NCBI GenBank assembly: GCA_016699835.1
Contig: CP064987.1
Coordinates: forward strand, 3,100,001 to 3,164,000
Origin: Phycisphaerales bacterium
GTDB taxonomy: Bacteria > Planctomycetota > Phycisphaerae > Phycisphaerales > UBA1924
Length of the DNA: 64,000 nucleotides
Direction of reading: 5' to 3'
The translations under genes and the position numbers were made by a program. The notes under the pieces are model-generated. The model saw only the letters and a list, made by a program, of their open reading frames with translations, searched no databases and was not told the DNA's origin. Shown one piece after another: positions 1 through 8,460 of this stretch (its first letter is position 1; every line of letters starts with the position of its first letter).

Positions 1-967
1 CGCGGATCTGCTCGCTGACATCGCCCCTCAATGGAGTAAAGAACCTGGGCGGGGGAGCGATGGAGAGTGGTGTGTCGCCGCCGGACGTGATCCTGGTGGG
101 ACGGGACTTGTCGTCTTGTCCCGCGCGATCCATGTTGATGTTGACGCGAATGCCGTTGGGTGGCATGGACATCCGCATGTCCTCGAATCGCGACCTCGTG
201 CTCACGGTGTCCACGGCGAGGAGCGCGTGCTCATCGAACCGGATCGCGATGGGCGCCTCGTCTCGAGTCGAGCCTTTCAGCGTCCGGTCTCGATAGAGCA
301 GCCATGCCGTTGCGAGATTGAAATCGACCTGGTTGGGCAGTCGCTGATTGGCGAGCGTTCGAAAGTCGCCCATGATGACGGTGCCGACGCACTTCTTGTC
401 GTTCCGAAGGAATCGGATTTCCACGCGATCATCGGGGGAATACGAGAGGATCGCGGGCGGGAGGCTGCCGACGGCCGCGATATCGACGTCGCCAATCCGG
501 ACGATGATGTCACCCGCCTGGAGAACCTTGGAGCAGTCGAAGGCCGGTTCGGTGGAGAGGATCGTGGCGCCGCCGGGATCGTTGGCGTTCCAGCGGACCC
601 CCAGGGCAGCGCGTGGGCCTTGCATGAACTTCGATCGGGCCGTCAACTCCAGACGTGTGCGCTGCTCGAGCGTGAGGCTGTCGCGGGTGAGCAGCCCCAT
701 GAGCACGACGAGCGATTGCGCATGCAACGAGTCGCCTGCTTTCTGGCGATCGGTCAGTGCGGGCGAATCGAGTTGGGCGACGAGGGTTTCGAGATCAAAC
801 GTCGGCGGTTTCGCGGCGGGAGCGGCAACGGATGGGGAGTCCTTCTCCAGTTCACCCTCGGGCGGGCGCGCGGAGAGAACATCCTGCGCGAGCACCGGCG
901 TCGCGAGCGTGAGGGCCACCCCCGCGAGCACGCATCGTGTGAATGTGGAACAGGCCTGTGTCCTCAT
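1..967 (-). CDS. Exported PDZ-domain protein, C-terminus cut by window edge
   Basis: Reading leftward from an ATG at 967, the frame stays open to base 1, so about 322 residues are visible and the stop lies outside the window. The N-terminus is a signal peptide (TRCVLAGVALTLATPVLAQ) followed by a Pro/Ala-rich linker. Residues about 60-110 look helical and HEAT-like. A PDZ-like fold follows at about 120-190, with the pattern GATILSTEPAF..LQAGDIIVRIGDVDI..LPPAIL, as in secreted PDZ proteins that bind C-terminal peptides. No catalytic Ser/His/Asp triad of a HtrA protease is visible in the part seen. It lies downstream of yicC on the same strand with a gap of about 87 bases. The specific function is unknown. 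Confidence 0.75.
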   Translation of the reverse strand, partial: MRTQACSTFTRCVLAGVALTLATPVLAQDVLSARPPEGELEKDSPSVAAPAAKPPTFDLETLVAQLDSPALTDRQKAGDSLHAQSLVVLMGLLTRDSLTLEQRTRLELTARSKFMQGPRAALGVRWNANDPGGATILSTEPAFDCSKVLQAGDIIVRIGDVDIAAVGSLPPAILSYSPDDRVEIRFLRNDKKCVGTVIMGDFRTLANQRLPNQVDFNLATAWLLYRDRTLKGSTRDEAPIAIRFDEHALLAVDTVSTRSRFEDMRMSMPPNGIRVNINMDRAGQDDKSRPTRITSGGDTPLSIAPPPRFFTPLRGDVSEQIR

Positions 968-1054
968 GGTGATTCGTCCTGGCGCAGTGTACACGGACGA
1001 CGCCAATATCGCCAGTGATTCTCGGACGAGGCCGTCAGAAACGCCGCAGGCGGC

Positions 1055-1945
1055 TCATTCCACGTTCTGGGCCTGTTCCTTGATCCGATCGATCGCCCCT
1101 TTGATCTCGACGGCATGACGCGAGATCGTGGAGTCGGGCGATTTGCTCGCGATCGTGTTCGTCTCCCGGAGCATCTCCTGAGCGAGGAAGTCGAGCGTGC
1201 GCCCGATGGGGCGCTCGTCCTTGCTGCGCAGGTACTCGGCGAACTGGTTTAGGTGTGCCTGGAGGCGCTGGGTCTCCTCGGCGATGTCGGTGCGTTCGGC
1301 ATACGCCGCGATTTCGCGGATGAGATCGACCTGCTGCACCGAGACGCCGGCCTCCTGGAGCAGGAGTTGGATCCGCGAGCGGAGACGGCTCTCGTACTCG
1401 GCGACGACGCCCGGAGCGAGGTCTCGGATCAGGTGGACGCGCTCCTCGATATACGCGCGGTGCGAGTCGAGTTCCTTGATGAGCGACTGGCCCTCGATCT
1501 CGCGCATCTTGATGAGCGAGGCGCAGGCACGGTCGAGCAGGGTCAGGAACGCCTTGCGGGCGCGGTCGAGGCGGGCCTCCTCATTCGTCGGCGGCTGGAG
1601 CACGCCCGGCAGGGGGAGCAGCGCCGCGAGATCGAGCGTCAGCGTCCCCGAGCGGATCTGGGGGAGGGCGGAGATCTGCTCGATGTACTTTTCCAGGGCC
1701 TTCACGTTGACGGCATGGGCCGCCGACTCGGAGACCTCGGCACAGCGTGCGTTGACGGTGATCGTGCCCCGCGAGAGGCGCTCGCGGAGCTTCTGCTCGA
1801 ACTCGGCCTCCAGCCCCTGGAACTCCTCGGGGAGACGTATGAGCGTCTTGAAGTACTTGTTGTTGAGGGAACGGACCTCGAGGAAGTAGTGTCCACCATC
1901 GCTCTGGAGCGAGGCCTCGCCATAGCCGGTCATGCTTCGGATCAT
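1055..1945 (-). CDS. yicC: YicC/YloC family endoribonuclease
   Basis: The 296-residue product begins MIRSMTGYGEA, the hallmark N-terminus of the YicC/YloC family, and has the expected length. The C-terminal segment ERPIGRTLDFLAQEMLRETNTIASKS is the DUF1732 signature, with the conserved Q-E-M-REANT-like stretch and a closing KGAIDRIKEQ..NVE. E. coli YicC is reported as an RNA-cleaving enzyme involved in small-RNA turnover; that role is transferred from the family. The start is the ATG at 1945. It lies 52 bases downstream of secG on the same strand, so secG-yicC is probably co-transcribed. Confidence 0.93.
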   Translation of the reverse strand: MIRSMTGYGEASLQSDGGHYFLEVRSLNNKYFKTLIRLPEEFQGLEAEFEQKLRERLSRGTITVNARCAEVSESAAHAVNVKALEKYIEQISALPQIRSGTLTLDLAALLPLPGVLQPPTNEEARLDRARKAFLTLLDRACASLIKMREIEGQSLIKELDSHRAYIEERVHLIRDLAPGVVAEYESRLRSRIQLLLQEAGVSVQQVDLIREIAAYAERTDIAEETQRLQAHLNQFAEYLRSKDERPIGRTLDFLAQEMLRETNTIASKSPDSTISRHAVEIKGAIDRIKEQAQNVE

Positions 1946-1997
1946 GGCGAACCTCGAGCGGGGGTGGAGTGGGGCGAAGAGAACGATCGAGCAAGCA

Positions 1998-2543
1998 TCA
2001 AGGCGTGGTCGTTGGCTCAGGAGATGGAGCCGGCGTTGGCGCGGGCGTCGATGCAGGCTCTGAAGGAGTGCTCTCGACGGGCCTGGGTGTCTCGGTTGCT
2101 GGCGGATTTGTGGCCGGCGTCTCCGAGGGCGCGGGTGTGGTGGTTGTGGTCGGCTCGGTCGTTGGCGCAGGGACGCTCGGCGTGTTGGTGCTGGTGGGCG
2201 AGGTGTCCGAGTTGGTCGCGGGTGCCGGGGCAGTTGTCCCCGGGGCGCTGATCGTCTCCACGGGCGATGGCTTGCTCGGATGGAAGCCGAAGTTCAGCGC
2301 GATGGCGATGCCGATGAAGAGCAGAAACATGGTCGTGGTGAAGACCGTGAGCGCATCGCCGGTCTTGGTGCCGAATGCGGTTTGACCCGATCCCGATCCG
2401 CCCCCGAACGCCGCCGAAAGCCCACCGCCCTGAGGTTTCTGGACGAGCACGACCAGCACGAGCACCAGGCACGCGAGAAGAAAGACGACCATGAGGGTGG
2501 CGAGGAGCCAGGGGGGCCAAATCGCCAACGTCGGAAGGGGCAT
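1998..2543 (-). CDS. secG: Preprotein translocase subunit SecG with Pro/Thr-rich tail
   Basis: SecG is the small accessory subunit of the SecYEG inner-membrane channel. The 181-residue product has a first membrane helix (LLATLMVVFLLACLVLVLVV), then the diagnostic LVQKPQGGGLSAAFGGGSG loop, and a second helix (TTTMFLLFIGIAIAL). This core covers about 90 residues, the usual SecG size. The rest is a low-complexity Pro/Thr/Ser/Glu tail not needed for the family fold. I chose ATG 2543 because GGAG sits seven bases upstream; a GTG two codons earlier is too close to that site. An inverted repeat lies about 115 bases upstream (2657-2671). Confidence 0.92.
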   Translation of the reverse strand: MPLPTLAIWPPWLLATLMVVFLLACLVLVLVVLVQKPQGGGLSAAFGGGSGSGQTAFGTKTGDALTVFTTTMFLLFIGIAIALNFGFHPSKPSPVETISAPGTTAPAPATNSDTSPTSTNTPSVPAPTTEPTTTTTPAPSETPATNPPATETPRPVESTPSEPASTPAPTPAPSPEPTTTP

Positions 2544-2656
2544 GCACACACTCCATCAGCGGCCGATGGTGCGACCACGCGCACGGCCGGGCCTTAGGGC
2601 CTCACCAGAACGGCGAGTATAGGAACCGGCGTGGGTGGTGTCTGTTCGCGAGGGCG

Positions 2657-2671
2657 GATCGAATTTCGATC
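2657..2671. repeat. Short perfect inverted repeat upstream of secG
   Basis: GATCGAATTTCGATC is a 7-base inverted repeat around one central base, 113 bases upstream of the secG start. A TTGACA-like hexamer (minus strand, 2681-2676) directly precedes it, but no good -10 hexamer is found at normal spacing. It could be an operator, or it may be chance in a GATCG-rich genome. Confidence 0.25.
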
Positions 2672-2745
2672 GTTGTGTCAAGAACGAGAGGCAATAGCAA
2701 CGAGAGATCGGATGCTGGAAGCGAACTCGGGTTGGACGGGATGTG

Positions 2746-3708
2746 TCAGGGAGGGGTGGGTGGACCATTCATCAAGGCACGATCGAGGCGGCCTGAGTGG
2801 GCCGCCAGCACACGCTCGGCCTCGATGCGAGTGACGCCGAGACAATGCATGGCGACGGCCGATTTCACGCTGCCGGCGGCCTCATGGAGGAGCGCGAAGG
2901 CCGCATCGCGTGAGAGGCCGGTGAGTGTGGAGACGATTCTCGCGGCCCGATCGCGGAGTTTGGCATTGGTGGCGCGGAGATCGACCATGAGGTTCTCGTG
3001 GACCTTGCCGGCGCGGATCATGAGCGTCGTGGAGATGGTGTTGAGCGCGAGTTTGGTTGCGGTCCCGGCCTTCATGCGTGTGGAGCCGGTGATGACCTCG
3101 GGCCCGGTCTCGAGGACGATGGTGTGGTCGGCGTGTGTCGGCTCGACGCGCGTGCACGCGAGCAGGCCGGTGACCGGCGGTGTGGCGAGTGATCGCGCGA
3201 GGGCGAGGCCGCCGAGGACGTAGGGCGTCGTGCCGCCCGCGGCGATGCCGAGGACCGAGTCGTCGCGTGTGAGTTTGAGCGATCGCAGGGCGTCGTGAGC
3301 GCCGTGGAGTTCGTCCTCGCGTCCCTCGCTGGAGGTTCGCAGCGATGCGTCGCCACCCGCGATGAGGCCGACGATTCGTCCCGGTTCGACCTGGAACGTT
3401 GGCGGCGCCTCGCTCGCGTCGAGCACGCCGAGTCGGCCCGAGGTGCCCGCGCCGAAGTACACGAGTCGCCCGCCGCGAAGGAAACCCGGCTCGATGGCGG
3501 TGATGAACGCTGTGAGCGAGGGGGCGGCACGTTCCATCGCGTCGGCGATCGCGCGGTCCTCACGCTGGATCGTGTCCACGAGTTCACGCACGCCCAGCGT
3601 GTGGAGATTCATCGTGCGCGGGTTGCGCTGCTCGGTGAGCACGTGCGCGCGGTCGGGTGGCGAGGGGGTTGAAGAGTGATGTGGTATTGGATTCCATGGC
3701 GAGGACAT
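2746..3708 (-). CDS. murQ: N-acetylmuramic acid 6-phosphate etherase
   Basis: MurQ cleaves the D-lactyl ether of MurNAc-6-phosphate, giving GlcNAc-6-phosphate and D-lactate in peptidoglycan recycling. The 320-residue product has the family N-terminus (LTEQRNPRTMNLHTLGVREL), the SIS sugar-phosphate loop GAGTSGR at residues 86-92 and the DASEAPPT motif at 97-104 with the expected catalytic Glu (E100). The C-terminus has the helical region with ITRIEAERVLAAHSGRLDRAL that family members share. The frame is open further upstream, but ATG 3708 gives the normal family N-terminus and avoids overlap with the GH20 gene. It sits downstream of a GH20 hexosaminidase and an SSS transporter, a consistent amino-sugar salvage set. 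Confidence 0.93.
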   Translation of the reverse strand: MSSPWNPIPHHSSTPSPPDRAHVLTEQRNPRTMNLHTLGVRELVDTIQREDRAIADAMERAAPSLTAFITAIEPGFLRGGRLVYFGAGTSGRLGVLDASEAPPTFQVEPGRIVGLIAGGDASLRTSSEGREDELHGAHDALRSLKLTRDDSVLGIAAGGTTPYVLGGLALARSLATPPVTGLLACTRVEPTHADHTIVLETGPEVITGSTRMKAGTATKLALNTISTTLMIRAGKVHENLMVDLRATNAKLRDRAARIVSTLTGLSRDAAFALLHEAAGSVKSAVAMHCLGVTRIEAERVLAAHSGRLDRALMNGPPTPP

Positions 3709-3781
3709 GATCTGAGCGTATCCGCTGCTGTGCGGGTCTGAAAACACCGATCGAGTATACAAGAATCGGGAGTCACTCGGA

Positions 3782-5683
3782 TCAGGGCACGTGGGTCGCC
3801 GGCGTGGCGTCGGGTGCCGAGAGTCCCAGGTTTCGCCGCATGGTCTCGAAGTGCGAGCAACTCTCGGTGAGACCGCCGGGGCGTGAGCGGAGATGCCAGA
3901 GTCGCGTGTGCTCGCGTTCGAGTGCGTGGAGGCGATCGGTCCACACGGCGGCGAGCGTCGGACGATCCGAATCCGAGGCCGTCCGGCGTCGAAGCCCGCG
4001 CTCGGCGGCAAACTCGGCAAAGGCTAGTGTGTGGGCCAGTTCATCAGATATAAGCGTGGGTATCTCTGAAGGAACTTCGCGTGCGACACGCCGAACCACT
4101 TCGACTGCGTGCACCCAATGCTCGATCGCGCCGGTATCTCGCCACATCGAGTCCGGCGTGAGGAGATCGAGGAATATCGCGGACTGATTGCGAAGTCGAG
4201 TGCCGATCGATGGGCCGCTCGGCGCGCGTGCGAGATCGCCACAGGTCTCGCGGAGGACGAGGTCGGCGTCGCCGAGCGTGTCGAGCAGATCCGCGAGTCG
4301 GAGCGATTTGTCGCCGAGGATGTGCATCGAGACGGCCTCACGATCGACGTTGTCGGCGCGCTCGGGGTTCCATGCCGCGTGAGCCGCCTGGGCGAGAGCG
4401 TTGAGCGTGATCGGCCACTGCTGGTGGTGCCCGGTGTCGCCCCAATCGCAGACAAGGAAGCCGCCCGCGCCGTGTCGCACGCCACCGCGCGCGGCGTTCG
4501 CAATATTCGCGCGGCGCTCGGTTGTACGTCCCGCGATGCTCCGCCACGAGGACGTGCCCGGGCAGATCCACGCCTCGCGCCCGTGCGAGCAGATCGTCTC
4601 GCACCAGCGGGCGAATGGCGAGTCGTCCTCGTACCCCCACGCGAGGGCGATCAACTCCTTCGGGAGCATCTCGAACGCCTCGGGTCTGGAGAGCGCGATG
4701 TCGGCCCAGAACATGGGGCGACGCCCGCGATCGAGCACGGCTTGCGCGACGCTGTTCACGAACTTCGCGTAGACGACATGCCGACCGAGCCGTGTGACCT
4801 CGTCCTTGCTGCGTCCAAACTCGATGTCGTACGTCTCGTCGCAACCGATGTTGACGAGATCCGACGAGAAGCACGGGAGGAGTTGATCGAGCAAGCCCTC
4901 AACGAACTCCAGCGAGCGAGGATCGGTCGGACACAAGGAGAACGGCCCCGAGCGAGGCCAACACAGGAACCGCCAGTCGCTCTGCGTCTCGGCGAGGTGT
5001 GCGTACTTTGGCAGCTTCAGCCAGCGGGCGAGGTGTCCGAAGCAGTTCTGATTCGCGACGAGCGTGATGCCGTGGTCGCGGGCGTACGCGTCGAGCGTGC
5101 GCACCTCGTCGGGCGTGATCGGCGAGGCGTCACGCCACACGTCCTCGTGCCCCGCGTAGGCGAAGGCGTGCTCGGTGTACAACTGGAGATGGTTCATCTT
5201 CAGTCGCGCGAGCGTGTTGATCACCTCGCGAAGATGCTCCATCGTCGGCACTCGCGTGCGTGAGACGTCGAACATCAATGCACGGATAGGAAAACCCGGC
5301 TCGTCCTCGATCTCGAGAGTGGGTATCTCGCGATATTGCAGGGTGAGTTGCGCGAGCGTCTGGAGCGCATGGCGGACGCCGGTAGCATCGGAGGCGAGGA
5401 TACGGAGTGGACTCGTTCCGCGTTTCTCGTCGCTCGCGGTGATCGTGAGTCGATAGCCGCCCGCAGGGATGTCGCAGGTGGGATCGATGCGGGCCACGCC
5501 ATCGGCGTCTGCGTGCTGGCGGATCTCGATGTTGCGAGCCGAGTTCGCGAGGGACACCGTGTCGGTCGGTGTGTCCGACTCGACTCGAACGCGCCACGTC
5601 GAGCGTGCCTGGCATCTCCCAACTCCCAGCGCAAGTCGCCGGGGTGCGGGCACCAGCATCGGCGGAAGAGGCTCATGCGCCAC
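3782..5683 (-). CDS. Glycoside hydrolase family 20 beta-N-acetylhexosaminidase
   Basis: GH20 enzymes remove terminal GlcNAc/GalNAc by substrate-assisted catalysis. The 633-residue product has an N-terminal GH20b-like alpha/beta domain (about 20-125). The barrel then opens with FPIRALMFDVSRTRVPTMEHLREVINTLARLKMNHLQLYTEH. The catalytic Asp-Glu pair lies in NIGCDETYD at about D282-E283. The GTG at 5683 is chosen because GGGAGG lies five bases upstream, and its start overlaps the end of the symporter gene (GTGGCGCATGA). ATG 5659 is an alternative with no ribosome site. No signal peptide is seen, so it probably acts on imported muropeptide-derived sugars in the cytoplasm. That location is an inference. 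Confidence 0.85.
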   Translation of the reverse strand: MAHEPLPPMLVPAPRRLALGVGRCQARSTWRVRVESDTPTDTVSLANSARNIEIRQHADADGVARIDPTCDIPAGGYRLTITASDEKRGTSPLRILASDATGVRHALQTLAQLTLQYREIPTLEIEDEPGFPIRALMFDVSRTRVPTMEHLREVINTLARLKMNHLQLYTEHAFAYAGHEDVWRDASPITPDEVRTLDAYARDHGITLVANQNCFGHLARWLKLPKYAHLAETQSDWRFLCWPRSGPFSLCPTDPRSLEFVEGLLDQLLPCFSSDLVNIGCDETYDIEFGRSKDEVTRLGRHVVYAKFVNSVAQAVLDRGRRPMFWADIALSRPEAFEMLPKELIALAWGYEDDSPFARWCETICSHGREAWICPGTSSWRSIAGRTTERRANIANAARGGVRHGAGGFLVCDWGDTGHHQQWPITLNALAQAAHAAWNPERADNVDREAVSMHILGDKSLRLADLLDTLGDADLVLRETCGDLARAPSGPSIGTRLRNQSAIFLDLLTPDSMWRDTGAIEHWVHAVEVVRRVAREVPSEIPTLISDELAHTLAFAEFAAERGLRRRTASDSDRPTLAAVWTDRLHALEREHTRLWHLRSRPGGLTESCSHFETMRRNLGLSAPDATPATHVP

Positions 5684-7370
5684 GCGAACCTCCCGTCGTG
5701 TGATCGCGGCGGTCGGCGTCAACTTCACCAGTAGTCGCTGGCACCTCGGCGTCGAGCGTCCGTCCCGTGGGTGTGCCGAGCATGCAGACAATTGTCGCGA
5801 CGATCGTTCCGGCCAACAATAACCACGGAAACGCGATCGACGTACGGAGCCACGACACAGGCTCGTGCCCCGCGCGATTCTGTTCGATCACGCCCGCGAC
5901 CCACAGGCGAATCGTGGGATTCAGGCACGCCACAACGACAAAGCCGGTGACGAGAGCGGCGATGGCGCTTCGCTCGCTGCCCATCTTTGTGAAGAGTGCC
6001 GTCAGAAAGACGGCGAGGAGACCCGCGTAGGCGAAGCCCATCACGCCCAGCGCGAAGTCGATGAGTCCCTGAGAATCGGGGTCATAGAGCGCGATGCAGG
6101 CGAGGGCGAATCCGCCGAGGAGCACGCCGAACCCGACGACGCCGAGGCGCCCAACGCGGACGAAGTGTCGCTCGTCACGGCCTTCGCATCGCGGCTTGTA
6201 GAAGTCGCTGACGAACGTGGACGACATCGAGTTGAGCGTGGACGAGACCGTCGAGAGTCCTGCGGCGAAGAGGCCCGCCATCATCAATCCCGCCACGCCC
6301 CGGGGCATGTCGTGCAGGATGAAGGTCAGGAAGATCCATTTCTCCTGCGTTCGAATCGCGTGCTCGGCGCCCGCGAGGTCCGGGCGCTGGTAGTAGACCC
6401 ACATCAGAAGCCCGATCACGAGAAAGATCGCGACGGCGGGGATGCCGATGAGCATGCCCAGGATCGCCGAGCGGGCGCCCTCGCGTGGCGATTTGCACGT
6501 GAGCATGCGCTGCACAAGATCCTGGTCCATGCCATACGACGCGAGGGCGAGGAGGAAGAGGCCCGTGACCGACGCGAGCAATGTCCACGAGTCTGCGAAG
6601 TCGATGCCGTTGGGTCCGAAGCCCAGTGAGAGGAGCGTGAGTTTCGAGGGGACGTTCTCGGCGTCGTTGGGGTGGATGAGCGCGTGGACGATGTCGGTCA
6701 TCGGTGCGGGAATCTCGCGGAGAAGAAACCCGATCGTGAACGCGGCCGTCCCGAGGTAGATCCCCGCCTGGATCACGTCGGTCCAGATGACGCTTCGGAT
6801 CCCGCCGACGAGCGTGTAGGCGATGCCGAGGACGGTCATGAGCCCGACGGCGAGCGCGAGGTGCGACGCCGAAGTGTCGCCGAAGACGATGAGCGAGGCC
6901 GGGATGGAACCGATGAAGACGCGCGAGCCCGTGGAGAAGATTCGCCCGATGAGATACGTGGCGCTCGCGGCCGTCTTGGCGCGTGGGCCGAAGCGCGTCT
7001 CGAGGAGTTCATAGGGCGTGAAGACCCGCCGACGATAAAACGCGGGAATGAAGACGCGAACCAGGACCACGATCGCGAGGATGCCGCCGATGTTGCTCGA
7101 GAGATAGCGCAGGTCGGCGTCGTACGACATGCTGGGCACGCCGATGAACGTCGCGGCGGACTGGGCGGTCGCGAGGATCGAGATGGCCACGGCCCAGGCG
7201 GGCATGGAGCGCCCGCCAAGGAAGTAGTCCGAGGTGTCCCGTTGCTTCTTGAGCGAGAAAATGACACCCGTCGTGATGAGCACGAGGGCGTACAAGCCCA
7301 TGACGCCCCAGTCGAGCGGCGTGAAAGAGCCCAGTGTGGCTGGGAAATGGCCAAATGAACAATTTACCAA
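5673..7370 (-). CDS. Sodium:solute symporter (SSS family)
   Basis: The 565-residue product is a polytopic membrane protein of the SSS family (SLC5-like). It begins with DWGVMGLYALVLITTGVIFSLKK, then SDYFLGGRSMPAWAVAISILATAQSAATFIGVPS, the conserved TM2 region that helps form the Na+ and substrate sites. About 13 membrane helices can be counted, and the length suits the family. The start shown is a TTG at 7370; no better ATG exists before the first helix. The gene overlaps the GH20 gene by 11 bases and is followed by murQ, so the substrate is probably an amino sugar such as GlcNAc, MurNAc or an anhydro-muropeptide sugar (inference). A hairpin-repeat leader lies 83-246 bases upstream. Confidence 0.88.
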   Translation of the reverse strand: MVNCSFGHFPATLGSFTPLDWGVMGLYALVLITTGVIFSLKKQRDTSDYFLGGRSMPAWAVAISILATAQSAATFIGVPSMSYDADLRYLSSNIGGILAIVVLVRVFIPAFYRRRVFTPYELLETRFGPRAKTAASATYLIGRIFSTGSRVFIGSIPASLIVFGDTSASHLALAVGLMTVLGIAYTLVGGIRSVIWTDVIQAGIYLGTAAFTIGFLLREIPAPMTDIVHALIHPNDAENVPSKLTLLSLGFGPNGIDFADSWTLLASVTGLFLLALASYGMDQDLVQRMLTCKSPREGARSAILGMLIGIPAVAIFLVIGLLMWVYYQRPDLAGAEHAIRTQEKWIFLTFILHDMPRGVAGLMMAGLFAAGLSTVSSTLNSMSSTFVSDFYKPRCEGRDERHFVRVGRLGVVGFGVLLGGFALACIALYDPDSQGLIDFALGVMGFAYAGLLAVFLTALFTKMGSERSAIAALVTGFVVVACLNPTIRLWVAGVIEQNRAGHEPVSWLRTSIAFPWLLLAGTIVATIVCMLGTPTGRTLDAEVPATTGEVDADRRDHTTGGSRGA

Positions 7371-7452
7371 ATGGCCAAATTAGGGCACGGTGTCGCGGTG
7401 GCGTCTGGTCCTGGCATCTCTTCCCTGATGCCTGATCCCTGATGCCTGCACG

Positions 7453-7490
7453 AAAAAAAAACTCGGTCGCGGGTTTCCCTGCGTCCGAGT
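7453..7490 (-). terminator. Intrinsic-terminator-like hairpin in the leader of the symporter operon
   Basis: On the minus strand the arm ACTCGGACG pairs with CGACCGAGT around an inner GGG/CCC stem and an AAA loop, and is directly followed by nine T residues (7461-7453). This is a good intrinsic terminator form. It sits 83 bases before the symporter start and 362 bases after the end of the preceding minus-strand gene. It could therefore end the upstream transcript or act as an attenuator. The hairpin is the core of repeat copy 1. Confidence 0.6.
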
Positions 7491-7515
7491 CAATAGGAGG
7501 AGAGAGAGACAAGAC
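7461..7515. repeat. Structured direct repeat, copy 1
   Basis: This is the first copy of a 55-56 base unit: a hairpin arm (ACTCGGTCG), a variable loop, the opposite arm, then the identical purine tail AGGAGGAGAGAGAGACAAGAC. The second copy starts exactly 100 bases later. Arms and tail are conserved while the loop differs, which suggests selection on RNA structure plus tail. The tail contains AGGAGG, a perfect Shine-Dalgarno core, on the plus strand, yet no plausible gene follows it. Confidence 0.7.
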
Positions 7516-7560
7516 TTCGTCGAAACGGCGAGGACCCGAACAGAGACCTTCGTTTCTCAA

Positions 7561-7616
7561 ACTCGGTCGTCGGACTTAACCCACGGCCGAGTCATAGGAG
7601 GAGAGAGAGACAAGAC
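7561..7616. repeat. Structured direct repeat, copy 2
   Basis: Second copy of the unit. Its arms are ACTCGGTCG and CGGCCGAGT. Where copy 1 has a T-T mismatch in the stem, this copy has a T-G wobble, so the base of the stem is kept. The tail AGGAGGAGAGAGAGACAAGAC is identical to copy 1. On the minus strand the hairpin is followed by only TTTGAG, so it is a weaker terminator than copy 1. Just after the unit on the plus strand is a seven-codon ORF (ATG at 7618), probably by chance. Confidence 0.7.
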
Positions 7617-7851
7617 AATGGGAATGTGCGCTATGTTTTGAGAAATACCAGGAAAGTTGGAACTTTTTTTTGGTCTGGAGCACAATTTCCACGTAAACCT
7701 ATCTTGATGAATGGTTTATGTGTGACAGCCCGAGACGCGCTCAAAAGCGTTCAGGATCCGAATGAGTTCGTGTTGAGAGTCTGGGTTGACCACCCGCATT
7801 CGCGAATTGCGAACGTTATGCGAACACCAGATCACATTCGTGGGTTGTCGA
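7617..7851. other. AT-rich intergenic stretch downstream of the repeats
   Basis: This stretch is clearly AT-richer than its surroundings up to about 7720. It contains a small plus-strand hairpin with arms AAAGTT (7653-7658) and AACTTT followed by a T8 run (to 7671), which would be a weak plus-strand terminator. Together with the two repeats upstream it could delimit a plus-strand RNA of about 200 bases, but no promoter was recognised. No gene is seen here. Confidence 0.35.
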
Positions 7852-8460
7852 TCAGGCCTGTCGGCCTTCGATGGCGCTGACCAGGCAGGCCGCGGCGAGA
7901 AGGAGCATGGGGTCGATGTCGTTGTCGCCCTGGCCATCGAGGACGGCTGGGTCGATCGCGACACCCAAACGATACACGAACCAGTTGAAGTGCTGGCGGA
8001 ACATCGCCACCTGCTTGCCCTGCATGTCGAGGACGTGGAACTTCTGCGGCGAGAGGGCGGCGAAGAGTTCGTGGAGACGGCGGAGAATCGCAAGCCAGGT
8101 CGAGTCCTCGCGGAGCGTGGCGATCTGCGTGCCCGCGGCGTCGAGGATCAGCCATTCGTCTCGGACAAACGTGCTCGCGAGGCCCTTTCGCTGGAGGATG
8201 CCAAGGACCTGGCCGGCGGCGTTGCGGACGGTGAACTTGGGAGAGAAATCGATGATCTGCTGCGTGGAGAGGTGGAGGAGTTCGGTGCCCATGGACTCGT
8301 CTGTGAAGACGCGGATGTCTTCTTTGAGTTTGAAGGCCTTCTGCTTGCAGTAGCCGACGACCTGGCCCTGGGCGTCGTAGATGTGGAAGGCCGCCCCGAA
8401 GAGTTTCATGACCTTGCGTCGGATGGTGTACTGCTCATTGGCGGCGGGGGTGAAGGCCAT
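7852..8460 (-). CDS. LURP-one-related / tubby-like beta-barrel protein
   Basis: The 202-residue product has repeated strand pairs typical of the LURP-one-related (DUF567)/phospholipid scramblase-like fold: YTIRRKVMKLFGAAFHIYDAQGQVVGYCKQKAFKLKEDIRVF, later FTVRNAAGQVLGILQRKG and FHVLDMQGKQVAMFRQHFNWFVY. It ends in a hydrophobic helix (PMLLLAAACLVSAIEG), as tubby-like proteins often do. No signal peptide is seen. The ATG at 8460 has AGGAG six bases upstream. The biochemical role of bacterial members is not established. It is transcribed divergently from the exported protein at 8869. Confidence 0.7.
   Translation of the reverse strand: MAFTPAANEQYTIRRKVMKLFGAAFHIYDAQGQVVGYCKQKAFKLKEDIRVFTDESMGTELLHLSTQQIIDFSPKFTVRNAAGQVLGILQRKGLASTFVRDEWLILDAAGTQIATLREDSTWLAILRRLHELFAALSPQKFHVLDMQGKQVAMFRQHFNWFVYRLGVAIDPAVLDGQGDNDIDPMLLLAAACLVSAIEGRQA

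Noticed and set aside
7618..7641. Seven-codon leader peptide after repeat copy 2
   Set aside because: The AGGAGG lies about 16 bases upstream, too far for normal initiation, and copy 1 has no matching ORF.
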